Positions 1-8,430 of a stretch of DNA of 64,000 nt are shown here, in pieces (the first letter of the stretch is position 1; the number at the start of each line of letters is the position of its first letter). The notes below the pieces were generated by a model. It worked only from the letters and a program-made list of their open reading frames with translations. It had not been told where the DNA came from and made no database searches. Origin of the DNA: Treponema sp. OMZ 798 (GTDB lineage: Bacteria > Spirochaetota > Spirochaetia > Treponematales > Treponemataceae); assembly GCF_024181385.1 (NCBI RefSeq), contig NZ_CP051305.1, positions 496,001-560,000 of the forward strand, written 5' to 3'. The position numbers were made by a program, and so were the translations under genes.

Positions 1-3000
1 CAGAATTAGGGGTACAGCAAAGTAAGGCTATTGCGACGGTAAAGCGGCTTGATGAACTTCGAGCCGATTTTTTAGTGCAAAGTCAAACAGTAGAAGAACG
101 GTCTGCTGCCATCAGGGATATTGATAGATATATTACGGAATCAGGTCAAACAATTCAAAAACTTATGGATATGACGGCCTTGGCAGAAAAAAATCTAATG
201 GAAATTACAAGAGAAGCGGACTTTGTCGATTCGCTTGCAAAATCCATCAATAATGCAAGGGCTCAACTTAATAATCTCACCGAGAGTATTCCGGAATTAA
301 AGCAAAATTTTGCAGCCGAAGCCGATGCAAAACTAAGTGAATATAAGAGCAAAATATTGGACGAAATGGGGCTTGTAATTAATGATGTTGAAAACCGCCT
401 TGCTTCAGCCCAAAGAGATACCGGCGAGCTCTTGGAAGTGACGGCTATCAAACTTCAAGACTTATATAAAGAAGCGTATAACTCTGCTGCAGACAAGGCC
501 GGTGCCCTTCAAGAGGCTGCCTTTGCTAAGTTAAAGGAAGAAACGGCGGAAAGGGTTCAAAGCTACCGCAAAGAATTTGAAGAGACAGCTGCAGAGATTG
601 AAGCTCAGATGGATGACAATTTAAGTCAAACAAGACAGATTGCTTCCGATTTTAGGGCAGAATGGGAAACTCAGGCAAAGGACTATCTTGCTCAAATGCA
701 GTCTGATTTTTCACAAACCGAAGAAAATATTTCTTCACGTATAAACTCCATATCCGAAAGATTAAAGGATGCTGAGGATAGTGTTTCGGTGCGCTCGGAT
801 GCTCTTTCTGCAGATTTGAGCCAAACGGAAGCTACAATGAGGTCTCAGTTTAATTCCCTTGCTGCGAACTTTCAGGATAACGTAAATTCTCTTTCTAAAT
901 TTACGGATAAAAAATTAAATGAATTTAAGATTCAGACAGAAGAGAGATTTACCAAATTTGAAAAGGCTATTGAAAACGTCGACAGCTTAAAAGAAGAAAT
1001 CGAAAAATCTCAAGGTCTTATCAAAAATGAGATGATGGCCGAATTCTCTTCTTATGTAAATGCTGCAAAGCAAAGCCAGCAGAACTTTTTTAACGAGTTT
1101 ACAAATAATTCCGAAAAAATACGCGAACGCATGAAGACTATTGATGCAGGCATCGATGATCTAAAAGCTAAGGCCTATACAAACGTTTCGGAAAAACTCA
1201 AAATGTTTGAAGACGATTTCTTTGCAGACCTTGCAAAGAGGAGCGAGGCTATAAACTTAAGTTTTGATCAGTGGAAAGAGGATGTTTCCGCCAACATGAC
1301 TCTTCTTGCTTCTGAAAACGAATCTGCAAGAAAGGATTTGGAAGAAAAATATAAGGCAGAACTGCGTGTAAGACTTGGTCAGGCCGCCGAAGAATATAAG
1401 GCCCTTTTTGCAAAACTGGATGACAAGGTTAAAGATGTTGAAGCAGGTTTAAATTCGAGAGTTGCTGCAATGGACGGTACTGTAGAGCAATATATAGAAT
1501 CCTTCCGTGCAGATATAAATCAGATAAAAGCAAAGGCCTCGCAGCAGCTTGAGACTGAGCTTGCTTCATATAAGGATCAGGTTCGAGAGGCTATATCCAA
1601 TCAAAATGCAGAACTTGAAAATACCTCAAAGGGCTTGCAAGAAAAGCTCCTTTCAATCCGGGAAGAATCGGAAGCTAAGTTTGAGACAATTAAAAAAGAT
1701 TTTGAAGCTTGGAAGAGCCGCACAGATCAGCAGTTTACGGATGCCCGCTCCTTCTTTGATGAGAAGATTACAAACTTTGCAGGCTTGACGGAAAATGCCA
1801 TTAAAAATCTTGATACCAAGTACAATGCCCAATACAAGGACTTTGTAGCAAAGAGCGGAGATGCCTTTAACGGTATTCAAGCTAAGCTTAATTCCGTTGA
1901 TACCAAGGTTGCAGCTGCAAATAAGGCCATTGATGAACATGCTGCCGAAATAACGAACCGCTTTAATACTGAGGCCGAAAAACTCGATGAGGCAATCAAC
2001 AAAAGAATCAATGATGCCGCTTCTGAGGCAGAGCAATCCGTACAGGGTATGAATGATATGATTCTCGAAGTAAGAAACCGCCTTGATGAAACCCAAGAGA
2101 AGGTCCGCGAAAAGATACAGGCCGATGCAGACCGCCTAAATTCGCTCATAGAAGAGATAGATAAAAAACAAAATGACTTTATTACTCAAACTAAGGTCTT
2201 TGAAAGAGCTGACGAGCTAAAAGAGGGTTTAGAGAAAGACATTGCTTCTCTTAAAAATGAGGTTACTAAATTTGAAGTTTATAGAAACGCAATGGATGAC
2301 TTGGCTCTTCAATATGAGAAGGTTACTCATTTGGAAGAGGAAGCTAAACAAAAGGTCAGCCGCTTTATGAATGAGCGCAAAAATATCGAGCTTCTTGAAG
2401 GCGAGTTTATAAAGCTTAATACCCTTTCCGATTCTATGGACAAAAAAATCATCGAGCTTACTGCCGTAAATGATGATTTACAGCAATATCAGGTGCAAAT
2501 CAGACGGCTGGAAGAGGGTATCGGTGATGTAAACACCCGCTACGAAAGGCTTGAGAAAAAAGAAGCGGTTTTAAACCAAACTCTTGAAAGTATTGATTCC
2601 GCCTTTGAAAACCTAAAAGAACTTGAAGCTGATATTAAACAGTTTAAGACTGAGGTAAGTGTAATTCCTCCTGAAATGGAAAAGATAAAGGTAACCCTTG
2701 AGACTCTTTTGTCAAATCAGGGCAGGGCTGAAGCTGTTTGCGAGAAGATTGAAAGCGTAGATTCTACATTAGAGGATTTGAATTCCAAGATGGATAACCT
2801 AAAGCAGGCCAGAAGCTGGCTTGCCGCCACCGAAACCAGGCTAAAAGAAATTTCAGGCGAATCCGAAGCTCAGTTAAAGCTGATGGCAGACCTCTTTAAG
2901 GGAGAAAAACCCGAAAGGAACGAAAGCGGAAGTCCGTCATTAAATGTGCAAGAAAACGTACTAAAACTTTCCCGACAAGGCTGGAAAAACAACGAGATTG

Positions 3001-3065
3001 CAAAGGCCTTAAACTTATCTCTCGGGGAAGTAGATCTTATTCTTGAGTATGCCGACAAAAGATAA
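1..3065 (+). CDS. SpiroCoCo-type giant coiled-coil protein, 5' end outside the window
   Basis: The reading frame is open from base 3, so the true start lies upstream. A GTG at 75 is only an internal in-frame codon. About 1020 residues are visible. Nearly all are heptad-rich, highly charged (E/K/A/Q) coiled coil with no membrane segment in the visible part. The last ~35 residues differ: a compact helix-turn-helix-like segment (LSRQGWKNNEIAKALNLS) of the kind found at the end of this spirochaete family. The family is a large structural or cytoskeleton-like coiled-coil group with poorly known function; no reaction can be assigned. Its 3' end overlaps the convergent ispF gene by 29 bp, so there is no room for a terminator between them. 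I am confident of the family type and unsure of the role. Confidence 0.8.
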   Translation, partial: ELGVQQSKAIATVKRLDELRADFLVQSQTVEERSAAIRDIDRYITESGQTIQKLMDMTALAEKNLMEITREADFVDSLAKSINNARAQLNNLTESIPELKQNFAAEADAKLSEYKSKILDEMGLVINDVENRLASAQRDTGELLEVTAIKLQDLYKEAYNSAADKAGALQEAAFAKLKEETAERVQSYRKEFEETAAEIEAQMDDNLSQTRQIASDFRAEWETQAKDYLAQMQSDFSQTEENISSRINSISERLKDAEDSVSVRSDALSADLSQTEATMRSQFNSLAANFQDNVNSLSKFTDKKLNEFKIQTEERFTKFEKAIENVDSLKEEIEKSQGLIKNEMMAEFSSYVNAAKQSQQNFFNEFTNNSEKIRERMKTIDAGIDDLKAKAYTNVSEKLKMFEDDFFADLAKRSEAINLSFDQWKEDVSANMTLLASENESARKDLEEKYKAELRVRLGQAAEEYKALFAKLDDKVKDVEAGLNSRVAAMDGTVEQYIESFRADINQIKAKASQQLETELASYKDQVREAISNQNAELENTSKGLQEKLLSIREESEAKFETIKKDFEAWKSRTDQQFTDARSFFDEKITNFAGLTENAIKNLDTKYNAQYKDFVAKSGDAFNGIQAKLNSVDTKVAAANKAIDEHAAEITNRFNTEAEKLDEAINKRINDAASEAEQSVQGMNDMILEVRNRLDETQEKVREKIQADADRLNSLIEEIDKKQNDFITQTKVFERADELKEGLEKDIASLKNEVTKFEVYRNAMDDLALQYEKVTHLEEEAKQKVSRFMNERKNIELLEGEFIKLNTLSDSMDKKIIELTAVNDDLQQYQVQIRRLEEGIGDVNTRYERLEKKEAVLNQTLESIDSAFENLKELEADIKQFKTEVSVIPPEMEKIKVTLETLLSNQGRAEAVCEKIESVDSTLEDLNSKMDNLKQARSWLAATETRLKEISGESEAQLKLMADLFKGEKPERNESGSPSLNVQENVLKLSRQGWKNNEIAKALNLSLGEVDLILEYADKR

Positions 3066-3522
3066 GGCATGAGGCAAGGGCGGCAACGGCCTTGCCTCTT
3101 CCTATTATTCCTATGCCTTCGCCGGTCTTAGCCTTTATAAAAATTTGCTTCTTTTCTATTTTTAAAATTCCTGCTATTGAAGCTCTTATTTCTTCTCGGA
3201 AGGGAAGGATTTTTGGTTCTTCGATTATTATTACACAGTCAATATTTTGAATTTCCCATCCTTGCTCACTTATCTTTTCCCATACCATCGATAAGAGATC
3301 TGCAGAATTTGCATCCTTCCATTTTTTATCGATTGGAGGAAAAAATTCTCCTATGTCGCCCATGCCGCAGGCTCCGAGAAGGGCATCGGTTATGGCATGA
3401 AGGAGGACATCTCCATCCGAGTGGGCTTTTTCACCTTTTTTAAAAGGAATATGGATTCCGCCTATCATAAGTTTTTTTCCTCTGATCAAGCGGTGTAAGT
3501 CGTAGCCTAGGCCTGTTCTCAT
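3037..3522 (-). CDS. ispF: 2-C-methyl-D-erythritol 2,4-cyclodiphosphate synthase
   Basis: IspF converts CDP-ME 2-phosphate to ME-cPP and CMP, the fifth step of the cytosolic MEP isoprenoid pathway. At 161 residues the protein has the usual IspF length. The N-terminal GYDLHRL supplies the metal-binding Asp and His. AHSDGDVLLHAITDALLGA is the family signature with the third metal ligand, and IFIKAKTGEGIG matches the C-terminal nucleotide-binding segment. The start overlaps the stop of ispD by 4 bp (ATGA type), which implies translational coupling in an ispD-ispF unit fed from carD. The 3' end overlaps the convergent coiled-coil gene. The last residues (CRHTQE) may be slightly extended relative to homologues. 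Confidence 0.95.
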   Translation of the reverse strand: MRTGLGYDLHRLIRGKKLMIGGIHIPFKKGEKAHSDGDVLLHAITDALLGACGMGDIGEFFPPIDKKWKDANSADLLSMVWEKISEQGWEIQNIDCVIIIEEPKILPFREEIRASIAGILKIEKKQIFIKAKTGEGIGIIGRGKAVAALASCLIFCRHTQE

Positions 3523-4250
3523 TTTATATCTTCCTTAAAAGTTATTTTTTTGTTGGATATTTCTCCCGGGCAAATAAAAACGTCTCCTGCGAATTCTCCG
3601 TAAATCTCACTGTCGTCTGTATACTCTTTCCCGTTTCCTGAAGCTTTTTTGTGAGCGGCCAATATCTTTTCAAAGTCGAATCCTTGCGGAGTTTGTACTG
3701 AGAATACGGAACTGCGTTTGAGGTGCCGGGTTATTTTACCGGATTTGTCGGCTATTTTTTGCGTATCAACGGCTTGATAGCCGGGGATTACCGCTCCGTT
3801 TTTGCTTAACTCATCAGAAACGAATTTTATAAGCTCAGGACTGACCCTGGGGCGGGCCCCGTCATGGATTAATACAAAGTTAAAATCGGCTTCGTTTTTT
3901 TCTTTAAGTTCTTCAAGTTTAACAAGTGCCTTAAAGACGGAAGCCTGTCTTGTATCGGCACCGGCTGCAAAGATTATTTTTGTATTTTTTTCAAGCAGAG
4001 TTTTTGCTATTCTCTTATCTTTAAAAATTAAACTTTCGGCTTTTGAAATATCGCTGGAGGGAACAGTGATAACTATTACGTCAAACAGCTTTGTTTGCAA
4101 AAATTTTAAAAGACATTCGGAGAGAACCGTAACGTCCTCTCCGTATTCAGGTAATTTTAAATATTCTTTTTTTGTGTCTAAATTCATCCGTTGGGATTTG
4201 CCCGCTGCAGTTATTACAGCTGCAAAGCCTAAACTTTTAATCGTCCTCAT
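3519..4250 (-). CDS. ispD: 2-C-methyl-D-erythritol 4-phosphate cytidylyltransferase
   Basis: IspD couples MEP to CTP, giving CDP-ME and pyrophosphate, in the MEP pathway. The 243-residue protein begins with the nucleotide-binding loop AVITAAGKSQRM, followed by a lysine (TKKEYL) equivalent to the catalytic Lys. It carries the HDGARPRVSPELI motif of the family and a QTPQGFDF segment near residue 190. The start codon lies inside the 3' end of carD (14 bp overlap) and its stop overlaps ispF, so carD-ispD-ispF looks like one transcript. No independent promoter is evident inside carD. Confidence 0.95.
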   Translation of the reverse strand: MRTIKSLGFAAVITAAGKSQRMNLDTKKEYLKLPEYGEDVTVLSECLLKFLQTKLFDVIVITVPSSDISKAESLIFKDKRIAKTLLEKNTKIIFAAGADTRQASVFKALVKLEELKEKNEADFNFVLIHDGARPRVSPELIKFVSDELSKNGAVIPGYQAVDTQKIADKSGKITRHLKRSSVFSVQTPQGFDFEKILAAHKKASGNGKEYTDDSEIYGEFAGDVFICPGEISNKKITFKEDIK

Positions 4251-4869
4251 ACATATCCGAATCTTCTATGTCGTCTTCATCCATATCGTCATCGTCAAGT
4301 CTTTCATCCTCATTTACGATTAAGTCGTCATCGTCATCATCATATTCATCTTTGAATTTTTCTATCGGGCCGCCGAGCGGTTCAAGGTGTAAGTGTATGG
4401 ATGCCTCTACTTCGGTTTTCGTCATCTTTAATGCTGCTGCTATTTCGTCTTGAAAAATTCTATAGGCTGAGTCGTAGAGCTTTCTTTCCTGAATGGGAAG
4501 CTCCTTTGTTTTGCTGCGCTGGTAGAGGGAGCGTACAACAGAGGCTGTGTCCAAGATTTTTCCGCTTTTAAATAAATCCATATTCATTTGATAGCGTGCC
4601 TTCCAATCTATGGGGATGGGTTCAAAATCTTCAGACAGGAATTTGAGGGCTGCTTCAGCTTCTGTCTTTGTTACTATGCGCCTTATTCCAAGATTATCGA
4701 TTCCGGTAATAGGAACTAAGACCGTCATATCGGAGTCAGCCAGATAAATAACATAATAGTCTATAACTTCGCCGGCTATCTCTTTTTTGGTGATATCGGT
4801 GACAGTACCAACACCCTGACCCGGGTAAACGACAACTTCTTTTGCGGAAAAAACAAATTTCTTACTCAT
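4237..4869 (-). CDS. carD: CarD/CdnL-family RNA polymerase-binding regulator with an acidic tail
   Basis: CarD/CdnL proteins bind the RNA polymerase beta subunit through an N-terminal Tudor-like domain and stabilise open complexes. The N terminus (VYPGQGVGTVTDI and the LADSDMTVLVP region) is the RNAP-interacting domain, and residues ~70-165 form the helical DNA-binding region. The last ~40 residues are almost purely Asp/Glu with a few hydrophobics, encoded by a GAT/GAC-rich low-complexity tract. That tail is unusual for a DNA-binding regulator. I chose the ATG at 4869 rather than 4881. The -10 hexamer of a strong promoter occupies 4880-4885 and overlaps the 4881 codon, so only 4869 fits the predicted RNA start about 4 nt upstream. 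Heads the carD-ispD-ispF unit. Confidence 0.9.
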   Translation of the reverse strand: MSKKFVFSAKEVVVYPGQGVGTVTDITKKEIAGEVIDYYVIYLADSDMTVLVPITGIDNLGIRRIVTKTEAEAALKFLSEDFEPIPIDWKARYQMNMDLFKSGKILDTASVVRSLYQRSKTKELPIQERKLYDSAYRIFQDEIAAALKMTKTEVEASIHLHLEPLGGPIEKFKDEYDDDDDDLIVNEDERLDDDDMDEDDIEDSDMYEDD

Positions 4870-4879
4870 ATGTTTGAGC

Positions 4880-4908
4880 ATTATAGCATAAATATTTTTT
4901 TTAGTCTA
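4880..4908 (-). promoter_or_regulatory. carD promoter, leaderless type
   Basis: On the minus strand a TAGACT (-35, 4903-4908) is followed by a 17-bp spacer and TATAAT (-10, 4880-4885). A TG one base before the -10 gives an extended -10. The start codon at 4869 is 10 nt past the -10, so the expected RNA 5' end (about 4873) leaves at most about 4 nt of leader and no Shine-Dalgarno. Confidence 0.8.
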
Positions 4909-4949
4909 CGAGGCTGAATTTTTGCCTTTAGCACTACGTATGAAAAGGT

Positions 4950-6602
4950 CTAGCTGTATGAAAAATCGCTGTCTCCTATAAATTCTCGCAATATGGATTG
5001 TCCATGCACAAAACCGGCCGGAAGAGGTAAAAAGTTTCCTAAAAAGGTTAATAGTCTCGATGCTTCGTTGTATTCCTTTTGATTCGGCTTTACAGCCTTT
5101 AAAAGAGGTTCTGCATAAACCTTTAAGACTGAAAGCTCGTAGTCCAGGGCTGTGTTGAAGACTGCATCGGCGTTTCCTTGGAAGGGGAAAATATATTTTG
5201 ATTCTCCGCTTCTTACATCGCCCCACATTCCTATTGTCCTTGCTGCAGGGCTGCCTCTAAATTGGGCATCCCGTACTATGCGTCTTATAAGTCTGTTGTC
5301 CGAAGTCGGAATGCGGTTATGGTCATCCAAATTAAGCTGGGTCAGGGCTGAAAGGTAGACCTTAAATTTTAATGACTCGTCTATCTTTGCCGTAAGTTTA
5401 TCGTTTAGAGCATGTATTCCTTCAAGTATAAAGATGGTGTTTTGTTCGGGAGTGAACATCTTGCCTTCAGGACGGCGGCTGCTCACCTTAAAATCGTAGG
5501 AGGGCATTTCGACTGTTTCGCCCTTAAAAAGGCGGAGGAGTACATCGTTTAAAAGCTCAATGTCCAAGGCTTCAACGCATTCAAAGTCGGGCCGCCCGTC
5601 TTCTTTTTTCGGCGTTTTGGCTATGCCGAGGTAAAAATCATCAAGGCTTATAACCTTAGGCACATAACCAAGGACCTTAAGCTGCATTGAAAGTTTTTTG
5701 GCGGAGGTAGTCTTTCCTGAGCTGGATGGCCCTGCTATCAGGATTACCCGTGCTGTTTTTTTAGCCGTTACTTTTTTTGCTATTTCTGCGAGTTTATTGT
5801 TTTGGAGTATCTCGGTAATCTCGACATAATCTTTTATTTTTCTTGAAGTAATTAAATCGTTTAGCTGACCTACCGAGGAAACGCCTACCAGCTTTCCCCA
5901 TTGTTTATACTCTTTATAAATTTCAAAAAGATGGGGTATGTCTTTAAATTCTGAAAGTTTTGTAGGACATGAGGTCCTCGGAAACCTGAGTAAAAAGCCG
6001 TTATCATAGGGCATTACATCAAAGACCTTAACCTCTCCTATTCTATCCATGAGGGGCTGAAAATAAAGGTCTTCATAGCTGCCTAAACGGTTTATTAAAA
6101 TGCGAGGCTTGCTGGTATAGTTTAAAAGCCTATAGGTGTCAGGCTGATTTGAGTGTTCGAATTTCTCCAAAGCCTCTTCGTAGGAAAGCCAATGGGTATC
6201 GATAGGCATGTCTTGAGCTACCATCTCATCCATTTTTGCCTTGATAGCCTTAAAGTCTACCTTAGATGAATTTTTTCCTTCGAGGGTGTAATAATAACCG
6301 TAATCCAAACTGTGCCCCATTAAAAGCCTTAAGCCGGGATAGAGTTCCTTTGCAGCTGCTGCCAAAATAAGGCAGAGTGTCCTTCGGTAAAAATTTGAGC
6401 CCTCACGGTCCGTTAAGGTTACCGGCTCTATCTTGGATTGTACATCGATGGTTTTATTTAAGGGTAGTACTAAATTGTTGACCTTTATGCCTACTATAGG
6501 AGCAGGGGAGGCCGGAAAATATTGCACCAGCTCACGTGCCGACACAGGATGAACAAATTCTTTTTGAGTTCCGTCAGGAAAGGTTATTTTAAATGAAGCC
6601 AT
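4950..6602 (-). CDS. Nucleoside (uridine) kinase with N-terminal TGS and threonyl-tRNA-synthetase-like domain
   Basis: This is a 550-residue composite protein. Residues 1-65 are a TGS domain (SFKITFPDGTQKEF). Residues ~75-200 resemble the second additional domain of threonyl/alanyl-tRNA synthetases (MGHSLDYGYYY, DTHWLSYEEAL). From residue ~285 it is a uridine kinase/phosphoribulokinase-type P-loop kinase: VILIAGPSSSGKTTSAKKL is the Walker A, SLDDFYLG is the substrate-binding segment, and FILEGIHALN follows. Members of this fused family are annotated as uridine kinases, which phosphorylate uridine or cytidine in pyrimidine salvage. The real substrate is not shown by sequence. A GGAG lies 9 nt before the ATG. 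carD follows with its own promoter. Confidence 0.85.
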   Translation of the reverse strand: MASFKITFPDGTQKEFVHPVSARELVQYFPASPAPIVGIKVNNLVLPLNKTIDVQSKIEPVTLTDREGSNFYRRTLCLILAAAAKELYPGLRLLMGHSLDYGYYYTLEGKNSSKVDFKAIKAKMDEMVAQDMPIDTHWLSYEEALEKFEHSNQPDTYRLLNYTSKPRILINRLGSYEDLYFQPLMDRIGEVKVFDVMPYDNGFLLRFPRTSCPTKLSEFKDIPHLFEIYKEYKQWGKLVGVSSVGQLNDLITSRKIKDYVEITEILQNNKLAEIAKKVTAKKTARVILIAGPSSSGKTTSAKKLSMQLKVLGYVPKVISLDDFYLGIAKTPKKEDGRPDFECVEALDIELLNDVLLRLFKGETVEMPSYDFKVSSRRPEGKMFTPEQNTIFILEGIHALNDKLTAKIDESLKFKVYLSALTQLNLDDHNRIPTSDNRLIRRIVRDAQFRGSPAARTIGMWGDVRSGESKYIFPFQGNADAVFNTALDYELSVLKVYAEPLLKAVKPNQKEYNEASRLLTFLGNFLPLPAGFVHGQSILREFIGDSDFSYS

Positions 6603-6668
6603 GAGACTCTCCTTTGTATTAAATTGTACTATATCAATTATATCATATTTTTTATAAAAGTCCAGCTA

Positions 6669-6697
6669 TTGACTGTTTTTTAAAAGATTGGTAATCT
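6669..6697 (+). promoter_or_regulatory. Promoter of the FKBP lipoprotein gene
   Basis: TTGACT (6669-6674), a 17-bp spacer, and TAATCT (6692-6697). The predicted RNA starts near 6704 and leaves a ~30-nt leader containing an AAGGA before the ATG at 6735. Confidence 0.6.
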
Positions 6698-6734
6698 TAC
6701 CCTTCTACATTCAATTTTTATAAGGATTTATTCT

Positions 6735-7481
6735 ATGAAATTTATTAAAAATTTTACTCTTATTTTATGCTGTGCTTGTCTGTTTTTTATGTTTACGGCT
6801 TGTAAGGATAAAAAAGCTGAATCTGAGGCTTCTTCAGAAAAAACCTCGGCCGAGGCGGAAAAAATATCTGTAACCGAAAATGAAGTCGGTTATGCATTCG
6901 GGGTTATTATAGCACAAACCGTGAAGCAAGACGGTATAAAACTCAATCCTCAGCATATTTTAAAAGGTTATAATGAGGCGATGGCTAAGGACTTTAATGA
7001 AAAAGATATTCAAGATGCTCAGATGATTATAAACCAAGCCTTTCAAATAGCTCAGCTGGAAAAAGCTGCAAAGGCCCTTGAAGAGGCCAATGCCTTTTTT
7101 GAAAAAAACAAGGCTAAAGAGGGCGTTATAGTTACCGAATCAGGTTTACAGTATGAGGTGCTTTCAAAGGGTAAGGAAGATTTCTATCCTTCGGAAAATG
7201 ACGAGGTTGAAGTAAACTACATCGGAAAACTTGTAGACGGAAAGGTTTTTGATGATTCATATAAAAGCGGATCAAGCGTAAAGATTCAATTATCGAGAGT
7301 TATTCCGGGTTGGAGAGAGGGATTAAAGCTGATGAGCCAGGATGCAAAATTCAGACTTTATGTTCCGCCGGCATTGGCCTATGGAGAGCAGGGGATTGCC
7401 CAAGGCAATACGGTTATAATTCCCGGCAATGCAGTCTTGATTTTTGACATTGAGCTTGTAAAGATCGTACCGAAAAAGTAG
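6735..7481 (+). CDS. FKBP-type peptidyl-prolyl cis-trans isomerase lipoprotein
   Basis: 248 residues. The N terminus is a lipoprotein signal (MKFIKNF... with lipobox FTAC, Cys23), so the mature protein should be anchored in a membrane with its catalytic part outside the cytoplasm. Residues ~45-125 are helical and resemble the Mip/FkpA dimerisation arm. Residues ~130-245 are the FKBP domain: VEVNYIGKLVDGKVFDDS, VIPGWREGLKLM and PPALAYGEQG are diagnostic. It catalyses isomerisation of Xaa-Pro bonds, probably helping periplasmic or outer-membrane protein folding. It is convergent with mazG (35 bp apart). Confidence 0.9.
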   Translation: MKFIKNFTLILCCACLFFMFTACKDKKAESEASSEKTSAEAEKISVTENEVGYAFGVIIAQTVKQDGIKLNPQHILKGYNEAMAKDFNEKDIQDAQMIINQAFQIAQLEKAAKALEEANAFFEKNKAKEGVIVTESGLQYEVLSKGKEDFYPSENDEVEVNYIGKLVDGKVFDDSYKSGSSVKIQLSRVIPGWREGLKLMSQDAKFRLYVPPALAYGEQGIAQGNTVIIPGNAVLIFDIELVKIVPKK

Positions 7482-7516
7482 TAACCGGTAAAAGCAAAAA
7501 AAAGAGTTTTGCGGTG

Positions 7517-8362
7517 TTAGTTTTTAGCTTTTTCTTCAAGCTTAGCCTTATTCCAAAATTCTTCCATTTTTTCAGAATTTTCAGGCAAAAGGTCAAAGCC
7601 GTTTTTTTTCATTTCGGATTCGACGAATCGAAAACGGGTTTCAAATTTTCTGTTTGCATGCATGAGGGCCATTTCGGGATCTATCTTTAAAAATCGGGCA
7701 GCGTTTACTGCAACAAAAAAGACATCTCCTATCTCGTCTTCCATAGCGGACTCTGAGCCCGATTTAACGGCTTCGGCAAATTCGGCCGTTTCTTCCTTTA
7801 TTTTTTCGATGACGCCTCCGATTTCGTTCCACTCAAAGCCTGCCTTTGCAGCTTTTTTCGAAATCTTTAAGGCCCGAAGCATCGGCGGAAAATTTTTAGG
7901 AATGGAATCCAAAATCGATTCGGTTTTAGGTTTTTCGATTTTTTCCTTTATGTTTTCCCATTGGTTTAAAACCGATTCGGGAGTTGAAGCCTTTTTATCG
8001 CTTTCAGGGCCTTCATAGCCCTCGGTTTCTCCAAAAACATGGGGGTGCCTTCTTATCAGTTTTTCTGTAAGATTTTTCATAATATCGGCAGACGAAAAAA
8101 GCCCTTCTTGTTCGTACATATAAGAAATCATAAGTACGTTTAAAAGGATGTCTCCAAGTTCTTCTTTTACATGCTCGGCATCCTTACCGGAAGCCTTGTG
8201 TTCTTCTATTGCATCGGCGGCCTCATAGGCCTCTTCCAAAAGGGGTCGGCGCATACTCATCGGGGTTTGGGCTATATCCCATGGACAGCCTCCGGGGTCT
8301 CTTAATCTTTTAATTACATTAAAAAGAGCTTCAAAGCTCTCAATCAGTTGTGAATTTTCCAT
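7517..8362 (-). CDS. mazG: Nucleoside triphosphate pyrophosphohydrolase MazG
   Basis: MazG hydrolyses NTPs or dNTPs to NMP and PPi, cleaning the pool of aberrant nucleotides and affecting ppGpp levels. The 281-residue protein shows the tandem MazG domains. The first contains LRDPGGCPWDIAQTPMSMRR and the EEAYEAADAIEE metal-binding helix, then EELGDILLNVL. The second has EETAEFAEAV and DEIGDVFFVAVNAARF. I placed the start at 8362 (MENSQL) rather than at the longer frame opening at 8401. The -10 box of its promoter sits at 8372-8377 and homologues begin at this point. The start codon has no Shine-Dalgarno, consistent with a leaderless mRNA. Confidence 0.93.
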   Translation of the reverse strand: MENSQLIESFEALFNVIKRLRDPGGCPWDIAQTPMSMRRPLLEEAYEAADAIEEHKASGKDAEHVKEELGDILLNVLMISYMYEQEGLFSSADIMKNLTEKLIRRHPHVFGETEGYEGPESDKKASTPESVLNQWENIKEKIEKPKTESILDSIPKNFPPMLRALKISKKAAKAGFEWNEIGGVIEKIKEETAEFAEAVKSGSESAMEDEIGDVFFVAVNAARFLKIDPEMALMHANRKFETRFRFVESEMKKNGFDLLPENSEKMEEFWNKAKLEEKAKN

Positions 8363-8371
8363 AATGAGGGT

Positions 8372-8423
8372 ATTATAGCAAAAAGGTCCGATAATTGACA
8401 AGCTATCAGCCTTGTGCTAGACT
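8372..8423. promoter_or_regulatory. Divergent promoter pair sharing overlapping -35 boxes (mazG / AAA-nuclease gene)
   Basis: Minus strand: TTGTCA (8396-8401), 18-bp spacer, TATAAT (8372-8377), then 9 nt to the mazG ATG. Plus strand: TTGACA (8395-8400), 17-bp spacer, TAGACT preceded by TGC (8418-8423), then 7 nt to the ATG at 8431. The two -35 hexamers overlap by five bases, so polymerase occupancy should be mutually exclusive. Both transcripts are predicted to be leaderless. Confidence 0.75.
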
Positions 8424-8430
8424 ATTAGTC

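Noticed and set aside
1653..2096. 147-residue minus-strand frame within the coiled-coil gene
   Set aside because: It is the antisense shadow of heptad-rich coding sequence, with no ribosome site.
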